A stretch of DNA of 64,000 nt from Sinohyriopsis cumingii (Eukaryota > Mollusca > Bivalvia > Unionida > Unionidae): contig CM068824.1 of NCBI GenBank assembly GCA_028554795.2, positions 155,911,789-155,975,788 of the forward strand, written 5' to 3'. Of this stretch, positions 1 through 43,299 are shown piece after piece. The first letter of the stretch is position 1. Every line of letters starts with the position of its first letter. Position numbers and translations under genes: made by a program. The notes under the pieces were generated by a model, which saw only the letters and a program-made list of their open reading frames with translations, was not told the origin of the DNA and did not search any database.

Positions 1-720
1 ACCATGTCACACTGGACCGCTACCGCCCGACTCAAGCTGGGCAGACCCCATTCATTAAGATGCTGCCCCGCCCTGGCCTGCCTGCTTCACTTGGTGCATG
101 GAGCTTAGAGAACCATCTTGAGAAGTGAGCTACAAACTCCGCACCAGGCAAGACTCAAATATGAAATAAGAAGACTCCAGTTCTTCGTTTCTCAGGCTAG
201 ATCAATAGGACCAAGTGTCCTGGATTCACCGCTGACCTGCAGAAGACTGCCGTCATTGACAGAGAACTCTCCCAACTGAACGTCAAAATTGCCTGCCTTC
301 AGGAGACCGGACTGCGGAACCATCAGGGAAGTCAACTTCACCTTCTTTTGGCAGGCACGCCCTCGGATGACCTAGGCAGCAAAGTGTCGACTTTGCTGTA
401 AAGAACACGCCAGTCGCCTTCATTGAGCCTCCGTCATCACGAACTGAGAGGATCCATGCCCTTCGGCTGTCAATATCCTCAGGCCCAACCAACATAGTCA
501 GTGTCTACGCCCCAACCCTTTAATCCATCCACGAGGAGAAAGACAAGTTATACGAGACTCCGGATCAAGCAATATCTAGTATCCCCAACAATGAAGGCCT
601 CTACCTACTAGGAAACTTCAGTGCTAGAGTAGGAGCTGACCACGAGGCCTGGTCCACCTGTCTTGCCTCTCACGGAAGGGGCAACATGAACGAGAATGGT
701 TTAGTGACTGCTGCAGATAT
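1..720 (+). mobile_element. LINE fragment, AP-endonuclease region (decayed)
   Basis: Plus-strand frames between about 285 and 710 read as the apurinic-type endonuclease of a non-LTR retrotransposon: an ALQET-like catalytic motif near 290, FAVKN near 385, SVYAP near 500 and a LLGNFSARVGADH stretch near 605-640 (LLGDFNARVGADH is usual). The frame is broken by stops and small indels, so this is a relic. It looks like the same LINE type whose reverse transcriptase end lies at 43.3-44.56 kb in the opposite orientation. The element ends abruptly near 720 and continues beyond the left edge. Confidence 0.75.
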
Positions 721-1507
721 ACTGCTCTATCTGGTGAGGATTTGAACTTTTCTAACAATTTATTTCTTCACTGGCAACCATGCCACTGTCAAACTAATTT
801 GTACCTACTTAACTAAATGTTCTTTTCACGTGATTAACTGATTTTAGGCGGGCTCTCCTTCAAATACATTTGTAATCTAGGAGAGAGAAACCATCACGTC
901 TAATATGCCAGATTTATTTCTTTATGGCAACCGGACGCTATGCGTACTTGCACTGAACAATATTTTGCTTCACAGCTGTTGTATTTTGTCGTCTTGATTA
1001 TTACTGGACGTAATAATAGCTAATAATTTATTGTAAACTTTATCGACATGTTGGAACAAACGTTAATCAGTTCAACTTAGAAATCAACAAATAATTTTGA
1101 GATTTCCACCTGTCGTCCGCATTAGGTAGCTAGCTGTGTGGGTATTGTTTAAATGTTTTGGACTAATATACAGGCTCCAGGCACCATTAGAAGAGTGGAT
1201 GAATTAGAATTGTACTTTTGCACGCAAACTAGCTGTTACCAAGGGATTCAGATTCTATAAAACAAAATTATAAGCAAAGACAATAACATTTTAAATGTAC
1301 GTCACAGTGACTTTATATCTTTTTAAGTGAGGGGTACTAATAGTGCTATATATAATTTTCTAGTTTTATTGTGTTATTTTTTATAACATAAACAAAATTT
1401 GATAAGTAAATTTAAAACACAAACGTTTGCTAGAAAAACAATCATGGAATGTGGACACTGTTGTGATGCGGGTGTAGTATTTATCAAGACGCATTCCCTT
1501 GCCATAG

Positions 1508-1731
1508 TTGATGATTACAGGTATAATCGTATGCGTTGATGATTACAGGTATAACCGTATGCGTTGATGATTACAGGTATAACCGTATGCGTTGATGATT
1601 ACAGGTATAACCGTATGCGTTGATGATTACAGGTATAACCGTATGCGTTGATGATTACAGGTATAACCGTATGCGTTGATGATTACAGGTATAACCGTAT
1701 GCGTTGATGATTACAGGTATAACCGTATGCG
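1508..1731. repeat. 28-bp minisatellite, 8 copies
   Basis: Eight nearly perfect head-to-tail copies of a 28-bp unit containing GATTACAGGTATAACCGTAT; only the first copy differs (one base). There are no spacers, so it is not a CRISPR array. Confidence 0.95.
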
Positions 1732-4700
1732 TAGAGTGCCCCAAAATGTAAGCTAGATGCAAAATCCTAGACAAGAATGTACAAAAATGTACATTCTGTT
1801 TTGAAGTTATCTTTCTCAGCCCTCTCCCCATTGGTAAAATGCTACGAAATCTACTTCAAACTGTTGTTTAGGACCTAGGAATAAAAGTGTGTGTGTGTGT
1901 TCCTTAGTACGTGCTAGCAGTAGTACAATATCTTTCCTCTACTTCAAAGAGGTAGTTAATAGGTTTAAACCATATCAACAAAGCTAAATAATTACGATGG
2001 CATATTTTGTTAGATTCCAACACAATAAACACCAAGGACGATTCTACTATAATCAATTTTCGTTAGCTGATTAGTCAGTTTTATTTTTTAATATATCCCA
2101 ATCGCAAGTTAGTAGTAATGGTCTTCAGGCATTTAAAATCGACATGGTAAATGTACTTTATAATCCTCACCGGAAGTCATCTTGATAATTTTAATGCTTG
2201 CGATTGCATTATTGAAGACCAGGTAGCTTGCTGGAGCCAGAACACAATTAATTTTACTATATATTCTCCACATTTGTTTCTCAGTACTGAACTTTTCTAC
2301 TGTATGACGATCAATACAAATCATATGTTAATCTCAGATACCTTCAAAGATGACTTAACGGTGACGTTCTTATCATACGTTCACCAGCATGTTTGTGTGA
2401 GGCTGGACTGTTTACAAACCAACGTGCAATGGAGCACAGATTTCACTTCCGGATCATCACCAAGACCTTATTACGCACTGTTTATTGTCGCCAAAAAATA
2501 CTTAGACAACCGCATCATAAGCACATATTCTAAAGAATAAACACTTACCTTTAAATGCATACCAAGAATGTCTAAATCTAACTTTTGTATCACCATCTAC
2601 ATGCATTTGAACAGGCATATTACAATTCGCTAAAACAATCACTGAGCTATCTGCTTCACTACCCCTCGGAAAAATGTTTTCAGTTGTACAGACCCAAAAT
2701 ACAATTTGTTTTAAATACCTTTCATTAGTCACCTTTGCTGTCTACAATTTGTCAGTTTAAATTTTAAAACTTGTATGAAAATTTTTTCTTTAAAATGTAG
2801 TCTTCAAAATTAGAATGTTTATTGAACTTTTCCTTGAAATTTATCTTATCAATCTATTTAAATGTCAAACATATTTTCAGATAGGCTTCGTCTTGTAATA
2901 AAATTAGGTTTTTATGCATTTAAATAATTAAGGAAAATATAGCAAATTTAGTTTCTCAAGAGCACTTCGGCCAAAACTTACACTCCGTGAAACACCTGTA
3001 CCACACACTTTTTGACAGCTGTCACATGTCTTGTTTGCTAAAAAGTTCAAATAGAGTTCATGTATAATTTTGAAATAGGTGTGGTATGCCGAAAAAAAAG
3101 TTTGACTAAAAATTGCCATAAATAATTTTGGCCTGTTAGGAATTATCACAATTATTAGTTCCGGTCTAGTACACAAATGTAGTCCAAGTCTAATTTTAGA
3201 GCATTTTTTCCTATCTCCTTTTGGTGCTGATACAAGAGTTAGATATAGGCATTCTTGGTGTTAGTTTAAAGGTAATTGTTTATTCATTAGAATTTGAGCA
3301 TTATGTTGTGATTGTACATATTTATTTATGCGACAGTGCACTGTAAGTAATGAGATATTGATGGTTTTCCGTTACTGAAATCTGTGACCCGATGTACGGT
3401 GCTTTGTTTACAATCCAGCCTCTCAGAAAAGGCCGGATATCTTTGAATGTGCTTTAGAATAAGATATGATTTATTGTAATTCGTACACAACGGAATATAC
3501 CGTACAGAGAACCAAATGTAGAGAATATATAGTAAAATTGATTGTGATCTGATTCCGGTAGCAACACGTATATATTACTTCCTTAATTAGACAATTTTCA
3601 AATAGAAGTGTGGATTGTTGTCGATAAGTGCTGGTATATACCGACGAACACAGCATGTGTGCTGACTTGTTTAGATTCAAAAAAAGGGCATGTGATACTT
3701 CTGTCACACCGGGAGTCACGTGGTCCAACCATTCACGCTAAATGGCTTTAGTAATGACTTTGCTGCAATTGAACACAGCCACGTTTTTGTTGCTGTTGTT
3801 GTTCTTATTGTTTTAGTTTTTTCTGACATTTTCCTCAGGCACTTTTATTGCTACTGTGGTATAGTGTTCGTTACATCACGTGATACAAAACTCTCAATTC
3901 CCAATTCTAGCGGTGGGGTCCCAAAATTGTTTTGCTGGAATCACACCCGAATACACGGATATCAAATGGGTATTAGATTAAATGTCTACTGTTTGTTGTT
4001 GTTTTATCTTGTGAAGTTGATCCTCATCTGTGGTCTCAGATACAGACAGTGGAATGGGCAAGTCCCAGATATTTTTGGTGAAGGTCATCGTCATCAGTGG
4101 TATTAGATATAAGAGGGTGAAAAGGCCAAGTTCCGTGTGCATTTGGTCCTTTGTGATACACAGTAGTATCAGAGATACTGAGTAGAAAGGGCAAGTCTCA
4201 AGTATGTTTTGCTAATTGGTGATACACAATTGTATCAGATATAGCAAAACGAAAGGGCACTCTAAATTTAGTAAACACGTTATGTGACCTTTTGATCTTA
4301 TTTTCGAATTTGATGGGATCTGAGTTCAGGTCATGGAATTTCTTCTTGGAAATACTGGTCCACCTAATTTATGATTGGTTAGCTATTTCAGGACCTAGCC
4401 TTATTAACAAGTTAGAATATTCTGGAATGAGCCTTTGATCCTCATCCTGGTTCTGTTATTGTGATTTAGTTGTTTATATAGCGTAGTGAGGAATATAATT
4501 ATAACATAAGATCTGAAGAAGAATTGGCATTTTAGTTGTATTCAATTATTATTTGAGATAATTGATTTATTTCAATCATTCATTTGAATTGTAAAGTGAT
4601 CATTGACCTTATGATGAAATAATTATTTTGGAATCCTTGTGAATTCAATTAAATACATTTTTGATTATATCGTTGTGATACTTCAAGACTTTTAGCATGT

Positions 4701-6027
4701 CAACACTATTTAAGGTTACCTACCTGCACATAACCACATTACATTGGACTTCATTCGGAACGCCACTCGAATTCATTAAGAGTACTCTAAACTTTTGGAC
4801 TTGTGATAAAACTTTTGGACTTGTGATAACATTTGTAGGTCTATCTGAGTTTTAATTCACAATGCTTCAAGTTTTTTCTGCTTTCACTTTCTATTTTAGG
4901 GAAATATATTACTTTTGAAATTTTACAAAACCGATGGTTTTCTCCCTTTTCTGTTACTAAGTTTGAAACCTCGGACTCGTAACAATTGTTAAATTAATTT
5001 AAGGTGTTACTTTGTCTTGTTCAAATACTGATCGTTTCATAAATGAAAAACGCTTTCGCTCCAATTTTATTACACTAATGACAATATTAATTATTCTACT
5101 GAGTAAATATAACATAAGAGCAAAGTGTTATTACCACATGTAATTAAATTTTGTTGATATAAATAACTGCTGAATGAAACAGTAAGTAAATCAGACTTGC
5201 GTTCTCAAACCTGATTTCAATCACATCAATCGAAGTAATACTTTGTTAAATGTTGAGATAATCCACTTTGCTTTAATTAACTTAAGGGAGGATGTTTACC
5301 AGGTCAATTGACACCTTACTTGACAAAACACCCTCACTGACCTCCCATTCACTTAAATGAACATTTTGCTGGGACAAATGCCATCAATGAAGGCGTGAAT
5401 TGAGTTCCTCCTTTGAAAATCTCTTAACTTCCATCAGAGGGTTCCACGCATGCAGCTAGCACAAAGATATGATACCACTGAATTCTAAAATTGACACGCG
5501 CCTCTCTGATACAAGTTTCTGTTCACACTAACTAAAAGAGCCTATTCAATTGTAAATAAATGTAAAAACTGTCGTCATCATCCTTGATTTATATTTTAGC
5601 ATTTACAACTTACCTAATCAATCTAATTACTGCAAAATTCATAGCACTCTTATCTCTGTGAAGATGAATAATGGTATACTTTATAGAGGGTTTTATGCAT
5701 CGTCGCTTAATGTTTATCATTTGCTTACAAATTTGCAAAAGTATGTACCTATCAATATGCATTTTAAAAAATGAAATTTGATACCCATGCTTTAAAGTGA
5801 TTCAACGTGTTCAGTCAAATATATGGAAACCAGTAAGTTTACGTTTCTCGAACGAAGTAAAATAACGCTCAAACAGTCTAAGTTTACCTTGTGATAATAA
5901 ATGTGTTCAACTAATATTCTCACATATAATATCAACATTCAAAACAGATTTTTGCCTGCAGGAAAGAAGGTTTACATCAGATTCTGCAGAATACAAATTT
6001 GCTGCATGCTTGTTTGATAGACCGGTA

Positions 6028-6361
6028 ACGTGTGTGTGTGTGTGTGTGTGTGTGTTTGGATTTTTAACGTAGCTTTAACAATTTTTCAGCCATATCGCTA
6101 CGATGTCTGCAGTTTGACAGTTTATAGTGATGTCTAGCACTGGGGCATCATGTCGCAAACATGTAGCATGATGTCCCACCCAGTCACATTATCCTGATAT
6201 CAGGCCAACCAGTCCTAACACTAACATCTTAATGCTGAGAGCCAAGTGAGGCAGCTGTTAGTACCATTGTTGTAAGTCTTTGGTATGACTCGGCCGGGGT
6301 TCGAACCCGCGCCCTCCCGCATCCGAGGCGGACGTTCTAACCACTAGACCACCGAAGCGGT
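6028..6361 (-). mobile_element. tRNA-derived SINE, family B, full length
   Basis: On the minus strand the head is tRNA-like: an A-box region GGTCTAGTGGTTAGAACG near 6336-6353 and a B box GGGTTCGAACCC near 6297-6308, followed by a body shared with the copies at 13636, 18876 and 24400. The 3' end is a (CA)n tract, seen on the plus strand as (TG)n at 6030-6053. A detached piece of the head recurs at 6439-6485. Confidence 0.85.
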
Positions 6362-6438
6362 CGCATGACCATGAATAAATATGCATATGCAAGTACACTA
6401 ACAGCAAGATTATTACTAACTTTGCATATACAAATAGA

Positions 6439-6485
6439 CTGGCATCCGAGGCGGGCGTTCGAACCACTAGACCACCGGAGCGGTA
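6439..6485 (-). mobile_element. SINE family B head fragment
   Basis: About 45 bp matching only the tRNA-like head of the adjacent family B SINE (the CATCCGAGGCGG to CCGGAGCGG block). It looks like a fragment duplication next to the full copy. Confidence 0.75.
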
Positions 6486-6999
6486 GGTAACTTGTGAAGC
6501 ACTTTGACTGTTTGTTTACTTTAGACTAAATATTCTGAAAATACATTTTTGTATGCTGGTTCTTTGTACACTAGTCATTTAGTAAAATTATGGATTATTC
6601 GCTGTTTTCTTCACGGGAGTTACATTTTTATTGCGAAACACGGCACTTATCATGTCACTTCCTTCAGGTTTGTGTAGTCAATTTGCATCGTTATTAAAAC
6701 AAGAAAAAAATTGATTCTTTTAAAAAGATAAACATTAGTGTAACTGTGCTACAAGGATGCCGCAGATATAAAAAAAATATTTTGCCGCAGGGATGTGGAC
6801 CACAGAGTTGCTGTAACTGTCAGCTATGGGTTTGATTTTTTAGTAAGTAACACCGAACAATAATAAACATTACACTCCTCTTCCCTCCACAAAAAAATAA
6901 ACCATTGATACCAAGATATTGGATTAATATAGGTTAACAAAAAAAATCAATTCACTAAGCATGGTCAATTTGCAAACAGTTCTGAATTACAGCTTGGCT

Positions 7000-7370
7000 C
7001 AGTGTATATACCGTAATAACCTTATGTCCTGGGACAGGAAAAAATAGTTATTGTACACCTTGGCTCAATGTATATACTATGATGACTTTATGTCTTGGGA
7101 CAGGAAAAAATAATTATTGAAAACCTTGGCTCAATGTATATACTATGATGACTTTATGTCTTGGAACAGGAAAAAATAATTATTGTACACCTTGGCTCAA
7201 TGTATACAGTATGATGACTTTAAGTCTTGGGACAGGAAAAAATAGTTATTGTACACCTTGTCTCAATGTATATATTATGATGACTTTAAGTCTTGGGACA
7301 GGAAAAAATAGTTATTGTACACCTTGGCTCCATATATCTACTATGGTGACTTTAAGTTTTGGCACAGAAA
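7000..7370. repeat. ~65-bp tandem repeat, 5-6 copies
   Basis: Imperfect head-to-tail units, each with CTTGGCTCAATGTATA and TTGGGACAGGAAAAAATA, drifting toward the right end. Open frames across it come only from the repeat. Confidence 0.9.
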
Positions 7371-8299
7371 AAGACGTTACCAGTCTTGTCTGCACGTAAC
7401 GAATGCAACATTTTCTATGCCCCAACACTTACAGGCACATAAATATCAAGACAAAATTGGCAAGATATCTTTGCGTCACACAAAAGTGACCAGTACTTTT
7501 TCAATGAGTATATCAATAAACTGTTTTAAACTAATGTGTTCGTTTGTTTTTGTTTTTTGTTTTTTTGTTGTTTTTTTTTTTTTTGTTTTTTTTTTGCATG
7601 TACGTATTTTCTTTTTTATTCAACGTGAAATACAATAAAAATGCGAATACACATGCCGCGTAGAGTTTACAGTGAGACCTGCATTATAGCGTACAGTACT
7701 TACAAAGTGGATATCGTGCTTCTCATCTCTTATATTCTTGCTTATTCCTAAAATAAATATTAGATGCAGATTTTGGTTTATTCGTCGTTTTACCAAATCT
7801 CTTTTTTTTTTCCAGATTAGCAACGAGTTGTTTTCACAAAGTCACGGTTGTTTACGCAAATACCAACAATGCAACGCGTGCATACATTGCGTCTCCATAT
7901 TGATTCCCTAAACCTTTATCAATAACACGCATATTCAATACAAAAATCTGATTTAGTCGTCGATAATGATATTTACTTTATTGACGTGATACACAGATTA
8001 TGCTTGACATTAAATGTCCATATAGCATGAAAGAGTAAATAAAGCTAGAAGTTCCCTGACTTGTATCGCAAGACGGAATAGTAAAGCTGAAATATATCCA
8101 TGCATATTACTACCAAATTGAAATGCAGCTTTTCTGACAAACAGACCATACTGTGATTTTTTTTAAAGAATTGTTATTTTGAATTTTTCCCTAAAATTGC
8201 CATCTTGAAAGAATATTTCTGGACAATGAGCTTCTGGATTCAGTATCAGTAACGGAATTAAAATTTCTTAACGTGTAATATGCCAGAACTTTTAAATAT

Positions 8300-8765
8300 T
8301 GTTTGACAGTAATGATGATATTGTATGACAGCAAGGGTGATATTGTATGTCAGTGAGGATGATATTGTATGACAGCAAGGATGATACTGTATGACAGCAA
8401 GGATGATACTGTATGTCAGTGAGAATGATATTGTATGACAGCAAGGATGATACTGTATGACAACAAGGATGATGTTGTATGTCAGTGAGGATGATACTGT
8501 ATGACAGCAAGGATGATATTGTATGTCAGTGAGGATGATATTGTATGACAGAAAGGATGATACTGTATGACAGCAAGGATGATATTGTTTGACAGAAATG
8601 ATATTGTATGACAGCAAGGGTGATATTGTATGTCAGTGAGGATGATATTGTATGACAGCAAGGATGATACTGTATGACAGCAAGGATGATATTGTTTGAC
8701 AGCAAGGATGATATTGTATGACAGCAAAGATGATATTGTATGACATCAAAGATGTTACTGTTTGA
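8300..8765. repeat. ~22-bp tandem repeat, about 20 copies
   Basis: Units of the type GATGATATTGTATGACAGCAAG, with two alternating variants (ATGACAGCAAG and ATGTCAGTGAG) giving a higher-order pattern. Overlapping minus-strand open frames here are low-complexity repeats and not a gene. Confidence 0.95.
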
Positions 8766-10299
8766 TAGAAAAAAACCGTTGAAGGATGTTGTTCATCTTC
8801 AGTGTATTAAAATGAAATGTGTGCCTAACGGAATATGACTTTGAGTCGAATGTCAAAGCAGGGTATTCTTGAAATGATTTAATAAAATATGAAATTATAT
8901 ATTAGCGATTGGCGTTTTAACTTGAATGACAATCAAATGATTGATTTCAGCTTATGAAAATTTAAAATCATTATACGTTTCTCTACTTATGTGTGTATCC
9001 ATTTATTTATGCATCTTTTTATTGATGGATCTATTTCATTGTGAAATAATACCAAAGACTGTTTAAATTTCAATGCTGCTTCACTGAAGAAGAAAGGGGA
9101 AAAGTCACGAAATTGGTCTCAGGCGGTCGACATACTTAACCGAATGTGATATTTTAGGATATCCTTACACACAAAATGAGACGAGCCTTCATAATGTTCT
9201 TGGGAGAACACTGGTGTTAGGTGCCGTTTTGCGTACTAGGGAATCAAAATGGTGGACATGGAAGTGCACACTTTTGATGACGTCACGTGAAAACAAAGTC
9301 TACTTCCATTGCTGTTTTATATCCTTTATGTCACGCGCCCGTTAGCGTTTCTGAGTGATATAAGCGATCATATGAAGTGATGTACTTTAAATGTACAGCA
9401 CATAGCCAGCATATATTCACATTACTGTCATAAAGGCATTAAAGTATGACTATAAGATAGGTTAAAATTCTGAATGTTAAACTTCTTATTTTTCATCGAT
9501 TCATTTTAGTTTTGTATTTTCATTTCACTTTTGATTTTGGCATGATGGTAGTTTCAGCAGCCCCTTTTCATTATAAAATTCGTGAATGTGTCTTCTGTTT
9601 TCTGACAGAAATCCAAGCAAGTTAATTGTATATAACCTGAAATTAGCTTGGATAAATAGTTATTTTTGTCCAAAAGGTAATGCCTGTACCCCCTTTTTAA
9701 AAACATTACTCACTTTATCCCATTTTACTGCATAATATTAGCACAATTACCGTAATTGAGTAAATATGTACCCATTTAAGGCCGCTTACATCAAAGCAAT
9801 CTACCACTGCTTTATTATTGCAATTATTTACGTGACTTCTTTATCATATTTTGAGACATTTGTGACGTTAATTACGGTGGTTCGAATCATCCGAAACCAA
9901 AAGATGTGCTTCATTCAGCTCAAGTTAAAATAGTCAGTGACGACGCTATGACTAAAACAAGTACACTAAAACCGCGAACGATTAAGCAAACTTTATTTTC
10001 GTTTGTTATTATACTCCTACCAGATTTAAATGAGTCAGGTATTTAAATTTTCAAGGTAGAAACTTATTTACTGGTAACTTATGACAATTTTAATGCAGTA
10101 ATGTATAAACTGGCAATAATAAACTAGAGCAAAAACGGAAGAAGTCACTAGTAATATGGTTATATCATCCGATATAATAATTCATATTTCAAATACTCGG
10201 AAATTATAAGAAAACGAAAAAATAAATATATGTTTTTATTTTTTCAAACAAATTATCTTAAGATATAAAAGTTCCATCTAATAATTCATAATAAAGGTC

Positions 10300-10553
10300 C
10301 ATTAACAACCAGAAGTCTTTATATTATATAAAGTAACTATCGGACAAATACCAGAAGTCTTTATATCTATGAAGCAACTATCGGACAAATACCAGAAGTC
10401 TTTATATCTATGAAGTAACTATCGGACAAATACCAGAAGTCTTTATATCTATGAAGTAACTATCGGACAAATACCAGAAGTCTTTATATCTATGAAGCAA
10501 CTATCGGACAAATACCAGAAGTCTTTATATCTATGAAGTAACTATCGGACAAA
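10300..10553. repeat. 41-bp minisatellite, 6 copies
   Basis: Six head-to-tail units containing CCAGAAGTCTTTATAT and AACTATCGGACAAATA; the first copy carries a small variation. It lies in the intron just downstream of the last visible kinase-gene exon. Confidence 0.95.
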
Positions 10554-10821
10554 TATGCCTAACTCTAAGTAGAAAATGTTTAAGGTATCCCAAGACTTAC
10601 AGTACATGAAGAATTCCGTTATTTTTGTGTCCCACCTTTATAGGTCATGCAATATTATTTTTGAAAATAATTAAGGGTGTTACAAGTCTTCAGATTTACC
10701 GTCATTATGGTAATAACATACTGTTGATCGTGACCAAACTTTTCCAAAATTCCTTTTTCTCATCAAGTTTGTAAATAGTTAATGCTCGAGAAACTGTGAC
10801 TGTATATGGCGGACAAGTCTA

Positions 10822-40391
<29,570 letters not shown>

Positions 40392-40750
40392 CTGAAATAA
40401 AATGGAGGGCACTCAAACGGAACAATGCTGTAAGGAAACGATTGTTCACAAAAGTTCTCGTCCTTTTAAGTAACCATGACTGATAATGGACAGACTTATT
40501 ATAGGCTCAATCATGTGACTTCTCAGTTTGGTTACACCCTTGTGAGCACACACAATTAAAGTGGAATAGCCCGATACGCTGCTGAACATTTTCTCCAATT
40601 GTTTATAAAAAAAAAATACTGAACCTGATACCAATTACCACGAAACGAATTGAATATAGGTGGTTGCACATGTAAAGGAAAAAGTCAGACTTGTACGTAC
40701 GATCAATTTGGTACATAACTGATCACTGGTACATAACTGATCATTGGTTA

Positions 40751-41009
40751 TTGTTGTTGTTGTTGTTGTTGTGGGGTTTAACGCCATTTTTCAGCACACG
40801 ATAGGCTATACATGGCGGCCAGTATTAATGGTGGAGGAAGAACCCGGAAAAGCCCGGAAAGAACCACCGACCCACGAGAAGCTACTGGCAAGCTTTCTCA
40901 CATGCCCACATTGGCTGAATCTTAGACTCGAACCGCCGCAGACAGAGGTGAGATGGCAGTGATCCGTAACGAAGAGCGCTTTAGACCACTCGGCCACTCG
41001 GGGCCCCCA
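40751..41009 (-). mobile_element. SINE family A, full length
   Basis: Complete copy with a (TTG)n tail as seen on the plus strand and a GGGGCCCC head at the right. ATCATTGGT flanks it on both sides. The surrounding TACATAACTGATCATTGG units are a small tandem repeat, so the target was again a minisatellite. Confidence 0.9.
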
Positions 41010-41785
41010 ATCATTGGTACATAACTGATCATTGATACATAACTGATCAATCAGCTTCATACCTGTTTTTAAATGACTGAATGTAAAGTAATTTTATTGA
41101 AAGGAAACATTTGTATTTATTTTAGAGAACAGTTGTATCTGATATTTTGTTTGCAACAAACCTTTTACATTCAAACTGCATAGTAGCTTAGCAATTTAGG
41201 TGCAAGGCGCATTCTGGTTTTCTTTCTTTCTTATTTTGTTGTTACTGCTCCAGGTAAAACATTAAGAGTTTCCTTGAAGACAATGGTAGATTATACTTAT
41301 TATGGTACATTACTCTTTTTCAATGCTAGATGAAATAACTCCTATAAAATGCATAGTTATGGACGGGAGTTTTTTAATTTGATCAATAACAAGCACAAAT
41401 TAAAATTTTTAATGTGTGCAAACAAACAATAGGACACGTCTAAGGTTTTCCAGGCCTCGTAAAGCATAGTATTATACAAAAGGAACCATAATTAGGAATC
41501 CACATGTCCAGTTCCTCTGTGTTCCCATCAGTTATAGCCCGAATTGCTATTTGTTAGTAGAAAAAAATTCTGACAGTTTTTTAATTTTATGAAATTATGT
41601 ACATGCATTTTGGATGCTGCTTTCTTTTCTCTATTTCGTCCATTGTAAAAATGAGAATTATTTTTGTGATCACCAACTAAAATCACTTTTTTGCTTTTTG
41701 TTTGTTTATGGTTTCAATTTCGATTTTAATACAGTATGGGCTTTATAATGCCAATGGAAATGTATGTGCCTTTTCTAAAAACACA

Positions 41786-41892
41786 GCTGCAGCCGGCCGG
41801 GTAGCCTTGGCAGATATCAAACCCGCGACCCTTGTATTACTAGTCCATCGCTCTACCCTTGTATTACTAGTCCATCGCTCTACAGCTGGAGT
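41786..41892 (-). other. tRNA-like sequence with duplicated anticodon arm
   Basis: On the minus strand, GTAGAGCGATGGACTAGTAA and a B-box-like CGCGGGTTTGATATC resemble a tRNA or SINE head. A 28-bp segment across the anticodon-arm position is duplicated in tandem. It cannot be a working tRNA. Confidence 0.5.
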
Positions 41893-42449
41893 AACTTTGA
41901 CTATTACTTAGAAATTTTTTCTGGGTACTTCACTTCCCAGGTATGGCTGATTAAGGCTGGTTTGGATATATTCGGATAATATGGTTGTAAACATTGTTAA
42001 AATTAACATGGTAATATCATTGTAACTATTGTTAATAAAAACATTTACCTCTTTATCATCATGAATATCATGAAGAATATCGGATTCATACTGGCCTTGT
42101 GCATATTTTTCTTTCTGATGATACAAGTCAGAAGAGTATTTGGTTCTTGCTTTTCAATTACAGTCATGTTGATTTAAAAGCTCCCATCTACACCTTTGGT
42201 TCCACTTCTTAGTTTTCTATTTTGATAAAAGATACTTGATACAAAAATCCCACATTTTTCTATGTGTAAAACTTACCAAACAAGAGGTCGCGAGTTCGAA
42301 ACTCGATATGTCATTCAAATTCTTTTATACTTTTTTTTTCCTTTTTTATATATTCAAACTTTCTTTTAAACTCGTTCATCTCAATTTTTGGTATTTTTTT
42401 AATACTTTTTCCCGTCTAAGAAAGGGCAACTTACCTAGTTTCTAAATAA

Positions 42450-43170
42450 AAAACCAAGCCTTACAATGGAACAATAGAATCAGAAGTTCTTGATGTTAAA
42501 AAATCCAACACAACACAAAGCTATCGGAAACTTTATAAGGAATTTGGAATAGGGAAGTGCAAGAATAAAACAGAGATGTTGTTATTTGATATTAATGATG
42601 GTAACCACGTTTATGATCCGGATGATACTGTTAATATTTTCAAACAAAACATTGTCTCGCAAAGTAAAGAACATAAGTTAAACTCTTATCGTTCGTTTGA
42701 AACTAAAAGTTCATGTTCCACAAAACTTCCAAATGATAAAAAATTTGAACTTCCGGAAATGAGTTCCAAGTTTGTTTTAAATTACTTAAGAAACATGGAT
42801 GTATCTAAATTTACCTGATTTGACAAGACAGACCCATGATTATTAAGGAAGCTACAGCTGATGTTACTGATACAACTACTTTTCTGTTTAATTCCAATCT
42901 GAGAGCAACTTTCCCCAGTCTTAAAAACCTGCCAAAGTAACATCACTACACAAATCTAAACCAATAGAGGATGTAAATATATATAGACAATTATCATTTC
43001 TAACATCTGTTTCTACATTACTACTAAGGATTGAACACACTTATATGAATTCTCTCCATAATCACAATCTACTTCAAGAAATCATTCTGGCTTTCAAAAC
43101 AAATCATTCTTATGAAACTACAAGTATGACTGACAAGTGGCCGAAAACCGACGATGAAGCAACGTTTACA
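42450..43170 (+). mobile_element. LINE reverse-transcriptase relic (CR1/L2-like)
   Basis: An open stretch at 42576-42818 ends in FVLNYLRNMDVSKFT, which matches the start of RT in CR1/L2-type LINEs (LL.NLD.SKATGPD). Broken frames continue to FLTSVSTLLLRIEHTY near 43.0 kb and LLQEIILAFKTNHSYET near 43.08-43.12 kb (usual NLL..QSGFR.NHS.ET). It abuts the opposite-strand LINE at 43.3 kb. Confidence 0.7.
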
Positions 43171-43299
43171 CGCACCGTAACGGTTAACGTTTAATTGCTT
43201 TCGACCTAGCAGATCAAAAGGTTTCTTTTGAAATGTTAAAAATCTATCAGTGTAGTAAGGGTGCATTTCAGTGGTTGGTATTTTGGTGATGTGCGTCCA

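Noticed and set aside
6290..6360. A functional tRNA gene
   Set aside because: The A and B boxes belong to the head of a SINE with a long shared body and other copies in the window; it is not a free tRNA.
7145..7638. Plus-strand open frames of 84-107 codons
   Set aside because: The first is the 65-bp tandem repeat and the second runs into a poly-T tract; no protein character.
8258..8727. Overlapping minus-strand frames of 70-120 codons with SYNIIL-type repeats
   Set aside because: They are produced by the 22-bp tandem repeat, which happens to lack stops; no start context or homology.
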